From: Varanus komodoensis | Taxonomy: Eukaryota > Chordata > Lepidosauria > Squamata > Varanidae | Assembly (NCBI RefSeq): GCF_004798865.1 | Contig: NW_025335568.1 | Span: forward strand, 55,447,423-55,511,422 | Reading direction: 5' to 3' | Length of the DNA stretch: 64,000 nucleotides | Part shown: one piece after another, positions 29,501 through 44,500 of the stretch | Layout: each line of letters starts with the position of its first letter | Numbering within the stretch: the stretch's first letter is position 1 | Translations under genes and position numbers: made by a program | The notes under the pieces: model-generated | The model's database searches: none | Seen by the model: only the letters and a program-made list of their open reading frames with translations | What the model was told of the DNA's origin: nothing

Positions 29501-32500
29501 TATGCTAAAATATTTAGAAAGTTATTTCTAAAAATGCTATAAACAGAAATTTGATAGAAAGGACACACATGTATAATACTTCATTATTTATGAGCTATGG
29601 AACTCTAGTTTTGAATGTAAAGACATGCATGATAAAATATTTTAAAACAAGTTTTACAAAAAATGGCACAGGTCCATTTCTCTTAGTTCTTTCTTAAGTG
29701 TTCCTCAGTGACTGACAATCATAGATTTAACCTAAAAGAGAAATTCTCTATTTAGTTAGGTTATGTTGAATGCAACATTCTGCAGCATGAAAAGGCATAG
29801 AAACCTTTTCCAGCAGCAAGGCATTTTTTCTTGTGACTTGTCGCTTACAGTTACTCTAGTCCTACTGTTTCACTTACAATGACTGGGTTCATACAACATG
29901 CCAGCCCACTGAGAGTTAATCTACTGCTGATAAGCTGCAGCATATGCCACCCACCTTTATGTATATGCAAGCCCTGACAGGGCTGTTGTGTCATGCAAAC
30001 CAGGCTGATGGGCATCATTTGAGGGATAAACAACCCTCACATAACCCACAGTCTGCATTCACATATCATGCTGAATCCGGGTTTATTGCAACATGAATAC
30101 ACCACAGCAAGGCCTGAGTCATTGCCCTTTACCTTTCACCAGCACAGCTGAGAGGAATTAACTGAGTTTGTCATGCCATCCATACGTCAAATTGCAGTTA
30201 ACACTAACTATGGTTAGTTTTACCATTTCGACTTCAGAAACCAGGATTTGAAATTAGCTTGCTTGAAATTAACCACAGTCAGCACTGACCATAGTGTGTT
30301 GGTCTATACAATATGACAAACTCTGTTTAAGTAAAAATAAGAGGCTTTCATGCTATCCCCAGCTATGCAGGAAGAGGAGACAGTAGAAAGTTAAGAGTGT
30401 GGGTCCAATGCTCAATGTGGCTCATTCCTTCTTGTGCACGTTATGCTAAATCACGACTTAGCTTATTGTGCAATCATGGCCAAAAGAGGTAATTCTACTG
30501 CCCATCAATATCAACAGTTACTCAGACAAAGCCATTTGTCAATAAACTGCTATGTAACTGTTCTGTTTTAGAATACTAACCAAATTTCAACAAGCCTTAA
30601 AATGGAAAATCAAAAACTGCCTACCCCCACAGCAATAATGCCAAGAGCCAGAGTGGTGTGGTGACTCAGGTCATCTGGGTTCTAGTCTCCACTCAAGCAT
30701 GGCGCCAACTGAGTAACTTTGGGCCAGCCACGAACTCTCAGCCCAACCTATCTCACAGGGTTGTTGTGAGGATAAGCTTGTAAGCCACGTAGAGCTCTTT
30801 GTAAGGAATAAAAAGGTAAAATATAAATTTAATAAATAAAAATGGTGCTTCTAATTCTCAGTTGGTGAAATAGGCACTGCTCTTTAAAGCTGATATTGTG
30901 TTTAACTACAGTAAGGCTAAAATCCTACATTTATGTACCTGGAAAAAAGGTCCACTGAACTTAGTAAAATTTTTGAGTGCACATGCATAGGATTATGCTG
31001 TAAAATGCAATTTACCTATAAAATACTTAAAACTATTTATGCAACACATTACCTTGCACCATCAATATCACCCTTGCTGCAGTAAGCAGCAACCAATCGC
31101 TGGTATGTGACCTGCAGAACAGAAGATGAAAATGAGACTTTATTGTGCGTGGTGGGCAGAAGGGAGGGTAGAAGAAGGGAAGTCATGATAAAGTACTTAC
31201 TCGATTGGGTTGCACATTCGCTTCTTCCATCTTTGTTAAGAATTCAGTTGGAGAAAATGTGTGTTCATTCTGAAGGTAAATCTTTAGCAAAGCATTATAA
31301 TGACTTACATCATATACGACACCTAAACAAAGGTTGTAAAAATAATATTTAGTAAAATCAATTGAAATCATATAAAATGCAATCCAATAAAATAGTCTAA
31401 GATAAATGTTGTGCACATATAGATGGAAAATGCACGTGGCTGCACAGAATAGTGTACTGCACACTATGTACTTCTGTAATGCAAAGCTGAAGAACACACA
31501 GACACTAATCTGGCACACATAATTACTGCAGCCCCATTTTATAAGCCTTTTTCTGGCATTACAGCTTTTCTCTGCATGTTGCTTGGATGAACAGAAATCT
31601 GGAAAGACGGTTGCCAAATCACAAGGTTATGCAATCAATGCAGACAGCAATGTGCAGCAGGAAATAGACAGAGTCCCTGGAAAAGTAAGATTCCTGATTG
31701 TTTGGAGCCCTCCTACACATGTAAGTTGTAGGCACAGTCATATACAGCTGATGTTCTTTTGAAGATGTGGGCAACTTGAGCTTGCTACATATGAAGAGGT
31801 CTATAAGTGCTGCTAATCAAAACCAGGCAGGCAATGGTTTGGTTTGATTGCTATTAAGGTCTACGGAAAAAATACTGCTAGGGCTAGGCCACAGGCTGCA
31901 GTCTGAAACCAGAAGCTGGGACTGAAGATCTACAAGGATTAAGAGGAAACCAGAAGGCAGGACTGGAGGACAAACCAGAAGCTCAGATCAAAAAGCAATC
32001 CAAAAGACAAGCAACTGTTTAGACAAACCATGTCGCTCAGCTGATACTCAGATGCAATGGAAAACCCTTAATATTCTTTCCTGTCCAGAAAGATTCAGTG
32101 GCTATCCTTGGTAGCAGATTCAGGCCAGGTCTAGAAGTTTACTTCCTATGAAAATGGCGGTTGCAGTTTGCTCGTTCACCACATGGGGCAAATGTATGCT
32201 GTGTCAGACACTTCACTAACCCTTCCCCACCGTGATACCTTCCAGCTGTGTTCAGCTACAACTCCAATCACTGCCAATCAGCATGAGAATACACTGGGAA
32301 GCTCGTGTTATGTACTTCACCAACTGGGCAGTGACCAACTACCCGACACTAGTGTTGTACAAACAAAGTACAGCTTGCCTAGTATGGATTATTACTAAAC
32401 ATGATTATAAGCAAATGCAGAATGGGAGGGAGTGGGGAAACATGTAAGCCTAAATTTTGTTCAAGATGTCCTGGACTAGGGATTACGGTTATGCCTGAAC

Positions 32501-35500
32501 TGTCTAAACACCCATGTGTTACAACAGAATACCACTTAAAATCTACTATTTAATGAAATAACTTAAGAACTGTTTTCAGCTAGGTCAACTGAAACTGGAA
32601 TTGGAAAATTGTACAGACTGTCATCTAAAAATTTATCAAACAAAAACACACAAACAATACACTTATTCTCACTAGCAATTAGCAACAATTCAATCTACTT
32701 GAACAAAGCATAAGGCTTACTGCTTACAATTAACACCCCTAGATGTCAGCAGAGCACTCAAAATCTGAAAGAAGCCCTGGAAGTATTGAATCTGACACTA
32801 TTTAAAGAACACCATTAAGACATTTAGTATTGAAGTATTATAATTCAATTAAGCTTTACTACTGACAAAAACTAACAAAAATTAAAATCACACCTCTATG
32901 ATCTATTTTACTTAAACAGAAGTAGAGACATACCCAGATCTTTCAGCTTGGTCCATATAGTATGAGCAAGTTCTGTTCTTTCATTTAGTTGAAGCTCAGG
33001 CAATAATGAACCACAGCTTCTCAACAGCAGCAGGGCCTGATTACTATTAGGATAACCTGATATGGAAAAAGATATTTGAAAATGCAGTAAGAGCAAATCA
33101 GTGATATAACACAGAAAGCACATGACTTAGTAGTAGAACAAGAGATGGTCACTTTGCTGCTCAGGAGAAAATGTGAACAATATGACCAGCAAAAGGATAT
33201 AGCGATGTATTTCGCAAGGTATTTTATAAATAGAGAGAAAGCCAGTTTTTAACCTATTTGTCAATATGTATTGCTTCAAGGCTTGGAGAGGGAGTACCCA
33301 AAACCTTTTTGGGCCTCTGATCACATTGGGAATTCTGACCAGGTGTTGTGGGCACCACCATAAAATGGGTGTCATTGCAAGAAAAGGGAATGTCCCAGCA
33401 ACAGAAAGAGTGTGAAAAGTAAAACAGCACTAACAGAAGAGGGAAGGAAATACCTAGAAATGAGCTGGAAGGAAGAGATAGTAAAGACAAGACTAGAAAT
33501 GGAAGGCGCCTAGGAGGTAGATATGTGAAGGCCAGGAAAAGAACTGGACAAACTGTGGGAGAGGTATATCTTCCCCACAGTCCATTTCTTTCCCCAACTT
33601 GTCCAACAGGAAAATTAGAAATGTGTGAGAACACAGAAAAGTCTCATGAAACAATTCCTTTTGAAATGAAATGATTGAAATATTTTTTAGACAATGTTCT
33701 ACTCTGTTCTACAGATTTTTACATAAAGCAATCTACAGTATTAAGTAGTGATAAACCTATGTATGAGTTGATATCCAAATATATCACTATTCCTAAATAT
33801 TGTGTTTGCATAACTGTTTAAAGTATACTTTTTGATTAAAACATTTCTTCTGCTTCTTGTCAGGTGTCAAATTTAAGGTATGTGCTGAATATGATGGGAT
33901 GCAGCAACTTGCCACTTTCTTTTCATATTGTGTATTTTCACAATTTTACATGTACAAAAGCTAACACTTACTAAAGGGTAAATTCCATTGAACTCAGTGG
34001 ATATTTTTCTGTGTTGATATGCATAGGACTGCACTGTAAGAAATTTATACCTTTAAATGCAATTCCAATTGTGCTTACCAGGAGGAAAGTTCCAATAAAA
34101 AGAGTTTATTTTCTGAGTAAGCATGCATACTATCCTTTTATGTAAGTAATCTTTAAAGGGCTTTTGCCAGAAATGGCTGAAACTATTTAAATAAATAAAC
34201 ATATACTGCATTAAATCATGTTTTATCAATTTCAAAATTATTCAAAATAGTAAAATTACATGGGAAATTGAAATTATTCATTTCACTTTATTAAAATAGG
34301 TTTAGGATAGGTAAGAAAGTAAGTATTGCATATATTTCAATCCTGCCCCCATATCTGATTTTTTCATGGAATAGATGAGGAAAAAAACATTTTTTCCATG
34401 ACTTCAGTGTTTCTGCAAGTTTTACATGTCGGTGAGCAGGAAGGAAAGGGAAAACACAGGAGGGGGAGGAAGCAATGGTGGAAAAACACAATCCTTTGGG
34501 CATGCAATACTTGCACAATGGCATCTCTATTATGTATACAACATCACTGGTGGATATCCTGGGCATCTTAACTATGCCCCACCATCTATTTGTTCTGGCT
34601 GGTCAGGGGTGTGCAGAAGGCTTCCCATTGAGCCATACTATTGCTATGACAGCAGCAGAGGTGGGTGAGAGCTGCGCAACTCTATATGAAGAGCAGGAGA
34701 GCCAGATGGATGCCAAAAGATGTTTCTACAGGCACATCACACACAACCATAGGATTAGGGATCCTTGGACTGAAGGAAGGAAGGAACTGTCTTGGTGTAG
34801 TCTGAATCCATACTGTTGGGCAGAAAAAAACTGAGTGCTCTATTTTTCCATGGAAATGTTTCCATTTCATAAGTTTACAATTAACAATAAATGGGTATTA
34901 GTTGCAACCTTGGCAGTTTCAAACCTGTAGATCAGTGAATGTTAGCTTAATAAGCACAGTTTAAGTTGCTAATACCTCCATTTTTCCCTTTTTCCTCAAT
35001 TTAAACAATGCAAGGGAACTACAATCTTGTATAACTACTCCAATAATAAAATCTACTCAATACAATATTTAAATCACATGTAAAGGACAACTAGCCTTTC
35101 CAAATGTGATGCCCAGCAGAAGAGGAGTGATATTGTACTGCTGGAACAAGATCATGGTTGAAGAAGCTACAGAATCCTGCATTATCACAGCCTCTTCTTT
35201 CTCCTTCTCAAATGACCTCTTTGCCTCTTCCCAAAGTTGGATCTGCACTCTTGGGAAAGAGCCACTAGTGTTATTAGCTAGTTATTAGTGTTATTAGCAC
35301 TGGCTGCAAGGCAAAGGTGGCAGGGGGAGGGAGTGGAACAGCTTCCTGAAGTTATAGGAGTATCTACTGCCTTAGCAGGAGACTGAAAATTCTTAAACTG
35401 AAAGTTCTGCAATGCAAGTTTCCCTATGCAAATTAACATAGTGTGTTGAAGAAAGTTGGCAATTCAAAATTTTCCAGAAAACTCACATCACTAGTTTGAA

Positions 35501-38500
35501 TTGAACTATGTCTGCTTGTAATATGAAGATGTGCAAGTGAAAAGCCAGTTTAAACTAGTTCTAACTTGAGTGGGCCAAACCTTCAGCAATATGTATATGG
35601 TACTGAGTATGTTTACTCTGTGCTATGTGAGTATCAGCATACATTCACACGCAATTGCTGTTCCCGTAATAACTGTACAAATTTGTGGCATATTTATGAT
35701 AGACAGAGAATTTCAGTACCACACTAATGCCTAAGTGCACCTTTCTTAAAGAAACTGTTCATAAATGCTTTAAAAAAGTACATACATAGCCCCCAAGGAA
35801 AGCACATTTACTGTATTACAATGGAGGCAAATGCTTTGAAAAGAAAAGACTGTGCATCAGATGTGGAAGCTTACCAAACAATAGTGCTATTTCAATCAAC
35901 CTTACACAGAACTGTGCCAGAATGAAGATCAACATGCAGACCATAATCACATAGATCACAGGTCCTCAAACTACGGCCCGTGGGCCTGATCCGGCCTGCC
36001 ATGCCCATTTATCCTGCCCGCTATAGACATTTTGGACTCGCTGCGCACATGCACACGGATGGTGAGGCAGCAGCTTGCTCATGTGGAGATAGTTTTGGAT
36101 AGTTTTGTGCACACGCCCAGCAGCAGCTTGCTCGCAAGGAGATCCATTTCTCCAAGTAAGCCCAAAATGATCTCCTTGTGAGCAAGCCAGCGCCTCACCA
36201 TGCGGTGGCCTGCTCTCAGGGTGATCATTTTCTTCGAGAGAGTCCAAAATGATCTTCTTGAGAGCAAGCCAGCGCTCCGCCCATCATTTTCGACTCATTT
36301 GGAGTAAACGATCTCTGCGCATGCCCCCCAGTCCAGCCCGCACCCCCCCACCGCCTTGGCGGCCCACTCCCATTGCCAGCACCTTTCAACTGGCCCCCTG
36401 TTGAAAAAGTTTGACACCCCCTGACATAGATCATAAAATAGATGGATGGGTGTATCATCAGGCCAAGAAAGCAAGACCCAGTTCAAGGTAACCAAATAGA
36501 ATGCCAAGCTCAAGCCATAACTCTATTCTTTATTTCACCTTAGAAGCAAACATACACTGGTAATCCCACTTTTACAGGGAACAGTTAAGGAAATTTTAAA
36601 CTCATCCTCAATTTGAGCTTTCAGTTAGGGGATTATATATATTCCCTAATTCATCTGCCATATTAAAACATGGGTAAGGATCATCCCTCATACCACATTC
36701 CATATATGGCAACATAGTGGAAGCTTCGTGCCAGTTGTGGGACTTTCTGACAAATTTCCATGCAACTGAGTTTTTTCTCAGTCCCACTCTCTCCTTACTT
36801 CTCTTTTTCCCAGATCATTCTGAAAAGTGCAGGTATAAGCCCCATAGGAAGCTTGATATGAACAAATAAAGGGGGGGGGGGTGAGAGTTCAACCTTTTCC
36901 CCATCCTGACTGTGGGGCCTTGCACTAACAAATTTGCATGAGGAGAAAAAGTACCATTCATGCTAATACAGTTGTTCCCAACCTTGGGTGCAAGGTGGCA
37001 TTTCAGGGGGTGCAACCCATTTTATAGACTGTGTGGGGCATGGAAAAGTTTGGGAACCACTGTGTTAATGGGAGATTCCATCTCACCCAGATAAGGATTA
37101 GGAGATGTGGAAGTCCTGAACAGGATTCACACCTCAGTAAAGGATACGGAGTTACATTTGGCAACCCACTCAATCCTACCTGGGGACTCTTGACTGCAAT
37201 TTATAGCAAGCTGCAAATGCTAATCATGGGTGCAGTTCTGCACTCAGAACAAGCAAGATGTCTTGATGCTGCTGCTGTTTAGAGCACAGTGAGCCTTGCC
37301 TGGGCACCTTACTAGTGTTGTGAAATTTGTACTACTGTTTGTGCTGCAAACTGTCCCAGGGCCCTGGGATGCTCACGGATGAAATCTAGGAGGGCCTTGC
37401 TATAGTTCTATAACCTTGCTGAAGTACGCTGTATAAAGCAACAGAAGGAAGTGTTATAACATGGATGGGAAAAAGGGAGATGAAGGTCTACTGGTTGATC
37501 CCAATAGACTGGTAAGACAGTCTGATTTGCAATCAACAGCAACAACAAAAGCCTTCTTTCCCTACATTAGGTTGCTAAAATAAAAATGACTGGGAGGAAA
37601 TCATGAGTACATTTTTGTAAGAAAGGACGTGAGCTTGATTCTGGTGCTGAGCACAAATTCCTGAGAACCTGTTTCTTCATTCTTAGCACATGTCTGCCTA
37701 CCTGATGCCACTTTTTCACACCTAGGCTCTGGCTGGTGGACTTCAGATTTCTTGTAAAACCAAAGTAAATTACAAGGGGCTAAAGGGTGCTCACATCTGC
37801 CTTTAGGCACTGCACTGTGTTCAACCACTTCCAATGGAAGTTAAATTTCTAATCTTATACCAGTGCTGTAAAAGTTTCTTTCTTTTGTATCAAGAAATTA
37901 ATCTTTCTATCAAGAAATTAATTTTCACAAGTTATATCCATCCCTTAAGTAAAATAAACTAAAGTTTTTACCGCAGTCACCAAATTAGTAGACATAAAGT
38001 AACTATCTTTAGAATACATTAATAATGCCAAGAGTTTTACAAAAATGAAGCCACATTATTTTTGTTTTCCTTTAGTAAAGCTGAAGCTGAAACAAGAAGG
38101 TATTTTTCTACCTGTTCTGCACACACTGTCAAATATTTTTATAAGCAGGTTTTTAGTAATGCGCCCCATTCTTCTGACAGAAGTATCCAGTTTACTCAGA
38201 GCCCAATCAAACTGTTGTGCCTGCTTCATTCGAACAGCAGAAACAGATGGTTGCTCTTGAACATCTCCCTTCTCTTGAGTTGCAATTGTATGAAGCTTTG
38301 CTTGATGGATCAGGTATCTGTAAAGAAAAACAAATACTACAATTAAAGCAACATGACACAATTTTAATACCTCTGCCATATATTAACACAGACTAATGAA
38401 CTCTCATAGATAAGAAGTAGATTTCAGGAAAAAGTCCAGAATCAATAACAGTTAGATACAAATCTACAGCCACTAGGCCACTTTGCACAATCCAACAGCC

Positions 38501-41500
38501 AACTGTGCTTCATTTCAGCCATGGTCAATATGTCAAGTCATTAAAACAACCCTTGCATTACCCAACAACAGACCATGCCTTAAACAAGCTTTGGTGGGTT
38601 TTTTTTTAATTCTGGGAACCAGGTCATTATCTAACAGCCATTTTCCAGACTGCCTGAAAACAAGACCAACTGTCCTAACTTTGCATTGGCATTCAATCTG
38701 GCAGGACACACCTTGTTTAGACATCCATATATGAGCAGGGAAAAAAAGATCTGCCTCATTCAAAGTAATCCAGAGGCTTCCCTCTTGAAAGCAAGAAACA
38801 TCAATACCTGTGCCTTTGATCCACTGAGGATACACAACAGAAGCAAACCTGAGCAAATCAAGGATAAAGTTGAATGAAAGACAGTAAGTGTCTGCCGGGA
38901 GAGAGAAGCCAGTTAGAGGAAAAACCTTTAAAATGCTTAAATAAAATACCTATAAAATTGATCTATGTACCAGCATTTTCAAAAGTTAATCTACAGAAAT
39001 TGCCTCCATGAAGGCCCATATATAGTGGAGTCTGCTTAATTCAATTACCCTGATAGGCCACTTTAAAATATTGGAAAATATTTTAACTTTGTGCATGTAT
39101 AAATTTATTAAAGAAATGTAAATTTCCTAGTAACAGAGTATTTTATCAGCTACAACAAAATCAGCTGAGAACATGAAGAATTTTCATGTAAAATTAATCT
39201 GTTTTAAACACAGACAATACCTATTCATGATCAAGGTGTCTTGCCATAGCAGACTGTACCTATTTGGCAGCCAGATCTTCTCCATCTTTTACTAATTTGG
39301 CCTTTTAGTATTTGTTTGCACCAGGAGAACAGACCCTTGGGCCAGGAGGCCAAATCCAGCCCACCTGGGATGGGAGATTCAGCCTACTTGGGCTCCCTCC
39401 ACCCACCCACCTTTTTCTGACCACTGGCCATTTGGCAGTTCCGCGCCTTTTGCACAGGGTTCTCCTCATTCTAAAAGACTGGAATGCCTCTCCTAAGGCT
39501 TAGTTATTGGCTGTAAAAAGCTTCAGACTAAAATATGCTGGTATTTTGGCCCCATCTTCTTTGCTTTGGTCCCTATCCCATTTTGTCTTCAGCCCAACCC
39601 ACCATTAAAATACATTCCCAAAAGCTTGTCTGAAAATGAATTCAGCCCTTGGGCAGAAAGGAAGCCAGCTCTCTGGTTAGCTGTAATTTATAAAGATTTC
39701 AGTACTGTATGGTCATTCTCTCCAACCTGGAGCTCTCCAGATATGTTGGACTACAAGCCCCTATCTTCCACAGGCCAACATGGACTGATGGGAGTGGCTA
39801 GTCTGACACATTTGTAAGGCACATTGGTGTAACTGTTGTCAAAGTGCTAAGAATTGGCATGTGCCTACCACCCTATCCCCATTGAAGATCCAGCTGTTCC
39901 AAGCCCCACCGCTAAGGAGAATTATTATTCTGGTGTGAGATTGATTCTTTTCCGCACTGGAGCTGACACAGGTTTGCAACTAGACTTGAAAGAAAAATAA
40001 TGTAAGAAGAGGAAATCCAATTATGAGATGGATCCATTCCATAAAAGTAGCACAGCTCTGAGTTTACAAGAGTTACACAGGGCATGATGGGCAGGACTTT
40101 TTGGAGGACGTTTTGGAGGGCATTCACTGAAAGGGTTATCATAAGTTGTAGATGATTTGACGACACATAACAACAACTGGGAAATTTTGAAAATTAGGCA
40201 TCCTGTGACTCTAGCCATGAGCAGTACATTAATTCTTACTTCTAAAGATAATTCATAACCTTGTAAACAATAGCTTAGGGTCAGGATACACAAAGGATTG
40301 TTTCTTCCCACATGCACCCAACCAGAGTTTGATATCATCTTAGTAGTCCTTTTCTGGGTGCCGCCACCAAGTTTTTTTTAATACTATTGTATGACTCATA
40401 ATTATAGTTCAGTAAGTATTCTTATTGTAAGCTACCCAGAGAGCTTATTGAACAGTGATGGTGAACCTTTTAGAGACCGAGTGCCCAAACTGCAACCCAA
40501 AACCCACTTATTTATCTCAAAGTGCCAACACTGCAATAAAACCTGAAAACTGAGGTTTTAGTTTAGAAAAAAACAACTCACAGCCAGTGCAAGCAAATAC
40601 ACACACACACACACACACACTTGGCAGTGTACTTTCAGCCATGTGAAAGCTCGGACGAGTCGCAGCTAATGAGTCGTGGCTTGCGATGTCATCACCTGGC
40701 ACCACTACTCCTTTTTCAAGCATGAACATGGTCCCTATGTACGCTGTTATCTGATGCTTGGCTGTGTGCCAACAGATGGGGGACTCGGCTCGCATGCCAA
40801 CAAAGAGGGCTCTTGTGTGCCTGCTGTGGCACACGTGCCATAGGTTCGCCACCACTGGTCTGAATACTGTTAGGCACAGAGAGAAACAAAATATCCATTG
40901 CGATACCCCAAGGAGACACTGCTCAGTGTTACTACTTACAAGGATGTGGGAATTATGATTAATGGAACAAAGTCAAGTTCGTGGTTTAGGAAGTTTGCTT
41001 GTTCCCATAAAAATTAACCAAGTTTGCCAGGCTTGGTCACAGCACTAAATTGCAGGGTTTTTTCCCTAAAGGATACAAATGCTTCATACCCTACCTCATA
41101 ACCAAATCCAATAGTAACACAAAAGTCTGAGGTTTGCTGCAGCTTACTTTCAGCATGGTAAACTATGATTTAGCACTGCAATCTCTTATGCGCAGCCCAT
41201 TAGCACCATTGTGTCTACAATATCCCATCTGGCACTTGCTAGCTGTTCCTAATTTTAAAAAGATTTTTAAATTAAATAATTAAGTGGGAGGCTGGCACAA
41301 TGCAGATGATGATGAGAATGACAGTCACTTCCATATCCATAAGGAAAACTGCAGTGTTCAACAAAATTATTTCACAGTATTATAGCAGGGGTATAACTTA
41401 AAGCACCTCGAAAGTCATTATGTAACTTCTCCCAAATCTTAGTACTAAATCCATTGAATTAAGGGAATGAATTTGAATAAGGAAGCAGTTACTGTTAAGG

Positions 41501-44500
41501 TATGGTCTTCTTAGTATTTTATCAGCAATGTCTAAATTCAGAACGCAAAAATTTTCACTCAAAATTGGGTCTTAAGTGTCACTTGAAGTTGAGAAGATGC
41601 CTTGTCACAACAACTACAGGAACCACTCTCAAAAATGTTCTCATTGCATGACAAGAGACTCACTGAAAGTGTGCAGGGCTACTTCTCGCAGTTCAAGCTT
41701 TGCTTTGTAGACAAAAAAATTACACATGATGCAGACTGCAATTGTGTCAGAGCAGGCTGGCCTGGCAAGAGCTCCTGACCTCTTGTTTAGAAATGCATAC
41801 AAATAGCCTGTACACTGCAAATAACTCCTACCCATTCATATGTGGGCTAAGCAATAATTTTGTCACAACTGAGCCAAGTTGTTTCACTGGATTTGTATGA
41901 ACCTTGCCTGATCTTGTACTACCAACAGGACCACCATTCCTAAGAGGAATTTTCCTTTCCTGGATTCTTCCTTTGTCATTCTTAATGATTGAGGGCTGCT
42001 CTTTCAGTCTAACTATTCACAGCCAACAGGTGAGGTAGAGAAGAAAGCCAGCTGCCATCTTCAGGTTTCTTTAGTTGTTTACTGCTGGGAAGCTTACAAA
42101 GCAAAGTGACTGACATCCATCTTTAATATTTAGGGTTCAATCTCATGTCACACTAGTACAACAGCACTTTCCCCTTCTGTCCTGCCCCTACAGCCTTCTC
42201 TTTAGCAATCACCCACCTTAATTCATTTGGGAGGGACACCCAGAAAAGGGCCTCTGAAAATGTTAGCCTTACCTTACTGTAGACCCACTAAAAGGAATAA
42301 CTTGAAGGAATTAAGTTAGACTTATATTAGATACCTATTTTAGTCTCTACATTACACAACATGAAAACCATGTACCCCAAGTAGCAAGCAAATAGAAGAG
42401 AAATGCTAAAGGAGAACAGGGGAAATATACCCAAACCACCCAAGATATCCATGCTGGCTTACCTATTCATTGCAGCGCTAATTTATGAAAAAGTAGGTCA
42501 GTTTTTTCACATTCAAAATTGCTATGAATAAGAGACCGGATTTTTAAATAACAGTTTCTGTGTTTGCAGGGCTAACTGCATATATGAATGAACCATTCAG
42601 ATATAACAGCACCACAGAAAGTGTTTTGCATTACTTCAAAATGCAGCATTTTTCTATGGAGTCAGTTCAGATATCTAACTCATCTAGAATTCAAGTGACG
42701 CAAGTGTCTGTGGGAACCAAACTTTTAGCTCTTAAGTGATCAAATGACAGTACTAAATGTATAAGCAAGCACTGGAAAGATTTAGGCCTAGTTTACACAC
42801 TGAGGAGAATCAAAGCCCTATTTGTATGCCTACTTTCACAACCAATGGCCTGATCCCGTACAGCTTATGTTCTTAACTACACTTTTACATGCATATCCCA
42901 TCTTTCATCTAAGGCGTTCAAGACTATAGGTATGATTCTGTCCCTTCCCCACCATACAGTCTCACAACCAGCACTAAATAGTGACTGGCCCACGACACTC
43001 AGTGGCCTTCATACCTGATGGGGGTTTGAAACTTGGTGTTTTGGCATATTGTATACAGTTATGGTTACAACAAATGGCTATTTTAGAACTAGAAAGGATA
43101 CGCAAAAAGGTTATCAAAATGATCAAGAGACTGGAGCACTCCTGCTTGAGATAATTTTACAAATCAGAGGTTTTGACATGTGTACAGGGGGGCAAATAGG
43201 AGGAGCCAGTGTGGTACAGTGATTACATTGTTGGCCCTTTGGAAATCCAGGTTTTAATCCCTACTTGAAGACAAAATTCATTGGGTGACTATGTGCTGAT
43301 CACTGGCTCTCAGCCTAACCTCTACAACACAGAGTTGTATGAATAAAACACAAAGAAGGAAGATTGTATAAGTTCTCGGGTCCTTGAAAGAAAAAAGGCA
43401 AAATATAAATATAATAAATATTAGAGGAATGTACAAAATTTCTTATGGTAAAAGAAAACTTTTCTTTCTTTCTCTCATGTTAGAACCCAGGGTCATTCCA
43501 TAAAGATGATTGGTGGGAGATTCAGCACAGATAATAGGAAGTTTAACATCAGTTAAACTATAGATTTCTTTCCACATAACATGGCACTAGCCCCCAATTT
43601 AATGGTTCAGAAAGGAAATTAGACAAAAGCAGATAAGATAAAGTCAGCAATGGTCACTGGTCATGATCTTCTGGATTCAAGGCAGTATGCCTGGGAATGC
43701 AAACTGGAAACAAACAACGCGATGACAATGTTGTCTCTTTCATCTAATTGTGAGTTTCCCAGATACATCTAGTTAGCCTCTACTCCCAACATGATGCCAG
43801 GCTGGATTAAGGCTCTGGCCCAATACAGCAAGACTCCTATGATTAGATCTGACCTAACAGTCTAGCCCAGCTTTCCCCAACCTGTTACCCTCCAGCAGTA
43901 TTTGGACTACAATCCTAGACATATCCAATGAACACAAGGTTGGAACAACGTGGGTTCCAGTCCAACACATCAGGCTGGGGGAAGGCTACTCTAGCCAGGC
44001 CTCCCCCTACCTGGAGTTCTCCAAACTTGTTTGGCCTAATACTCCCATCAGCCCTGGTCAATATTGGCAGTTTTAGTTGGAAACAATGGAAGCATTGCCC
44101 CACATGTCAGGAAAGCATTAGGAAGGCCGGCGGCTGCTCCAGTCCAATTTTTTCCTGCCTGTACCCCAAACTCAACATTGCCAGGTCAACACATGCATTA
44201 TATCTGGGAATGGCAGTGTCTGCGGTCTAACACACCGCTGAGACATTCAGATGGAGAAAGGCTGCTCTAGTCTAGCCTTGAGCCCTTCAGAAGTGTTCGG
44301 TCTAAAATTCCTATCGCCCATGGCCAATACTAGCGGGGTCAGCTGCGAACGATGGGAGTTGCAGTCCCATCAGGAGGTCGCCAAGCTGAGGAAGGCTGCT
44401 CTCACCGCTACACCACATAGGCCTCTTAGTAGGACTTCCTCCCGAGTGCGCTAAAGGCTGGTTCTAGGGAGAAGATCGCTGAGTCAAAGTTAAGCGAGGG

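Noticed and set aside
33254-33634. 126-codon minus-strand open frame
   Set aside because: It overlaps a hAT-like repeat, has low-complexity Leu/Ser/Pro-rich content and no domain, and lies within intron 2 without splice support.
36966-37065. Open frames near 36.8-37.3 kb as genes
   Set aside because: They run through a hAT-like MITE and have no similarity to known proteins.
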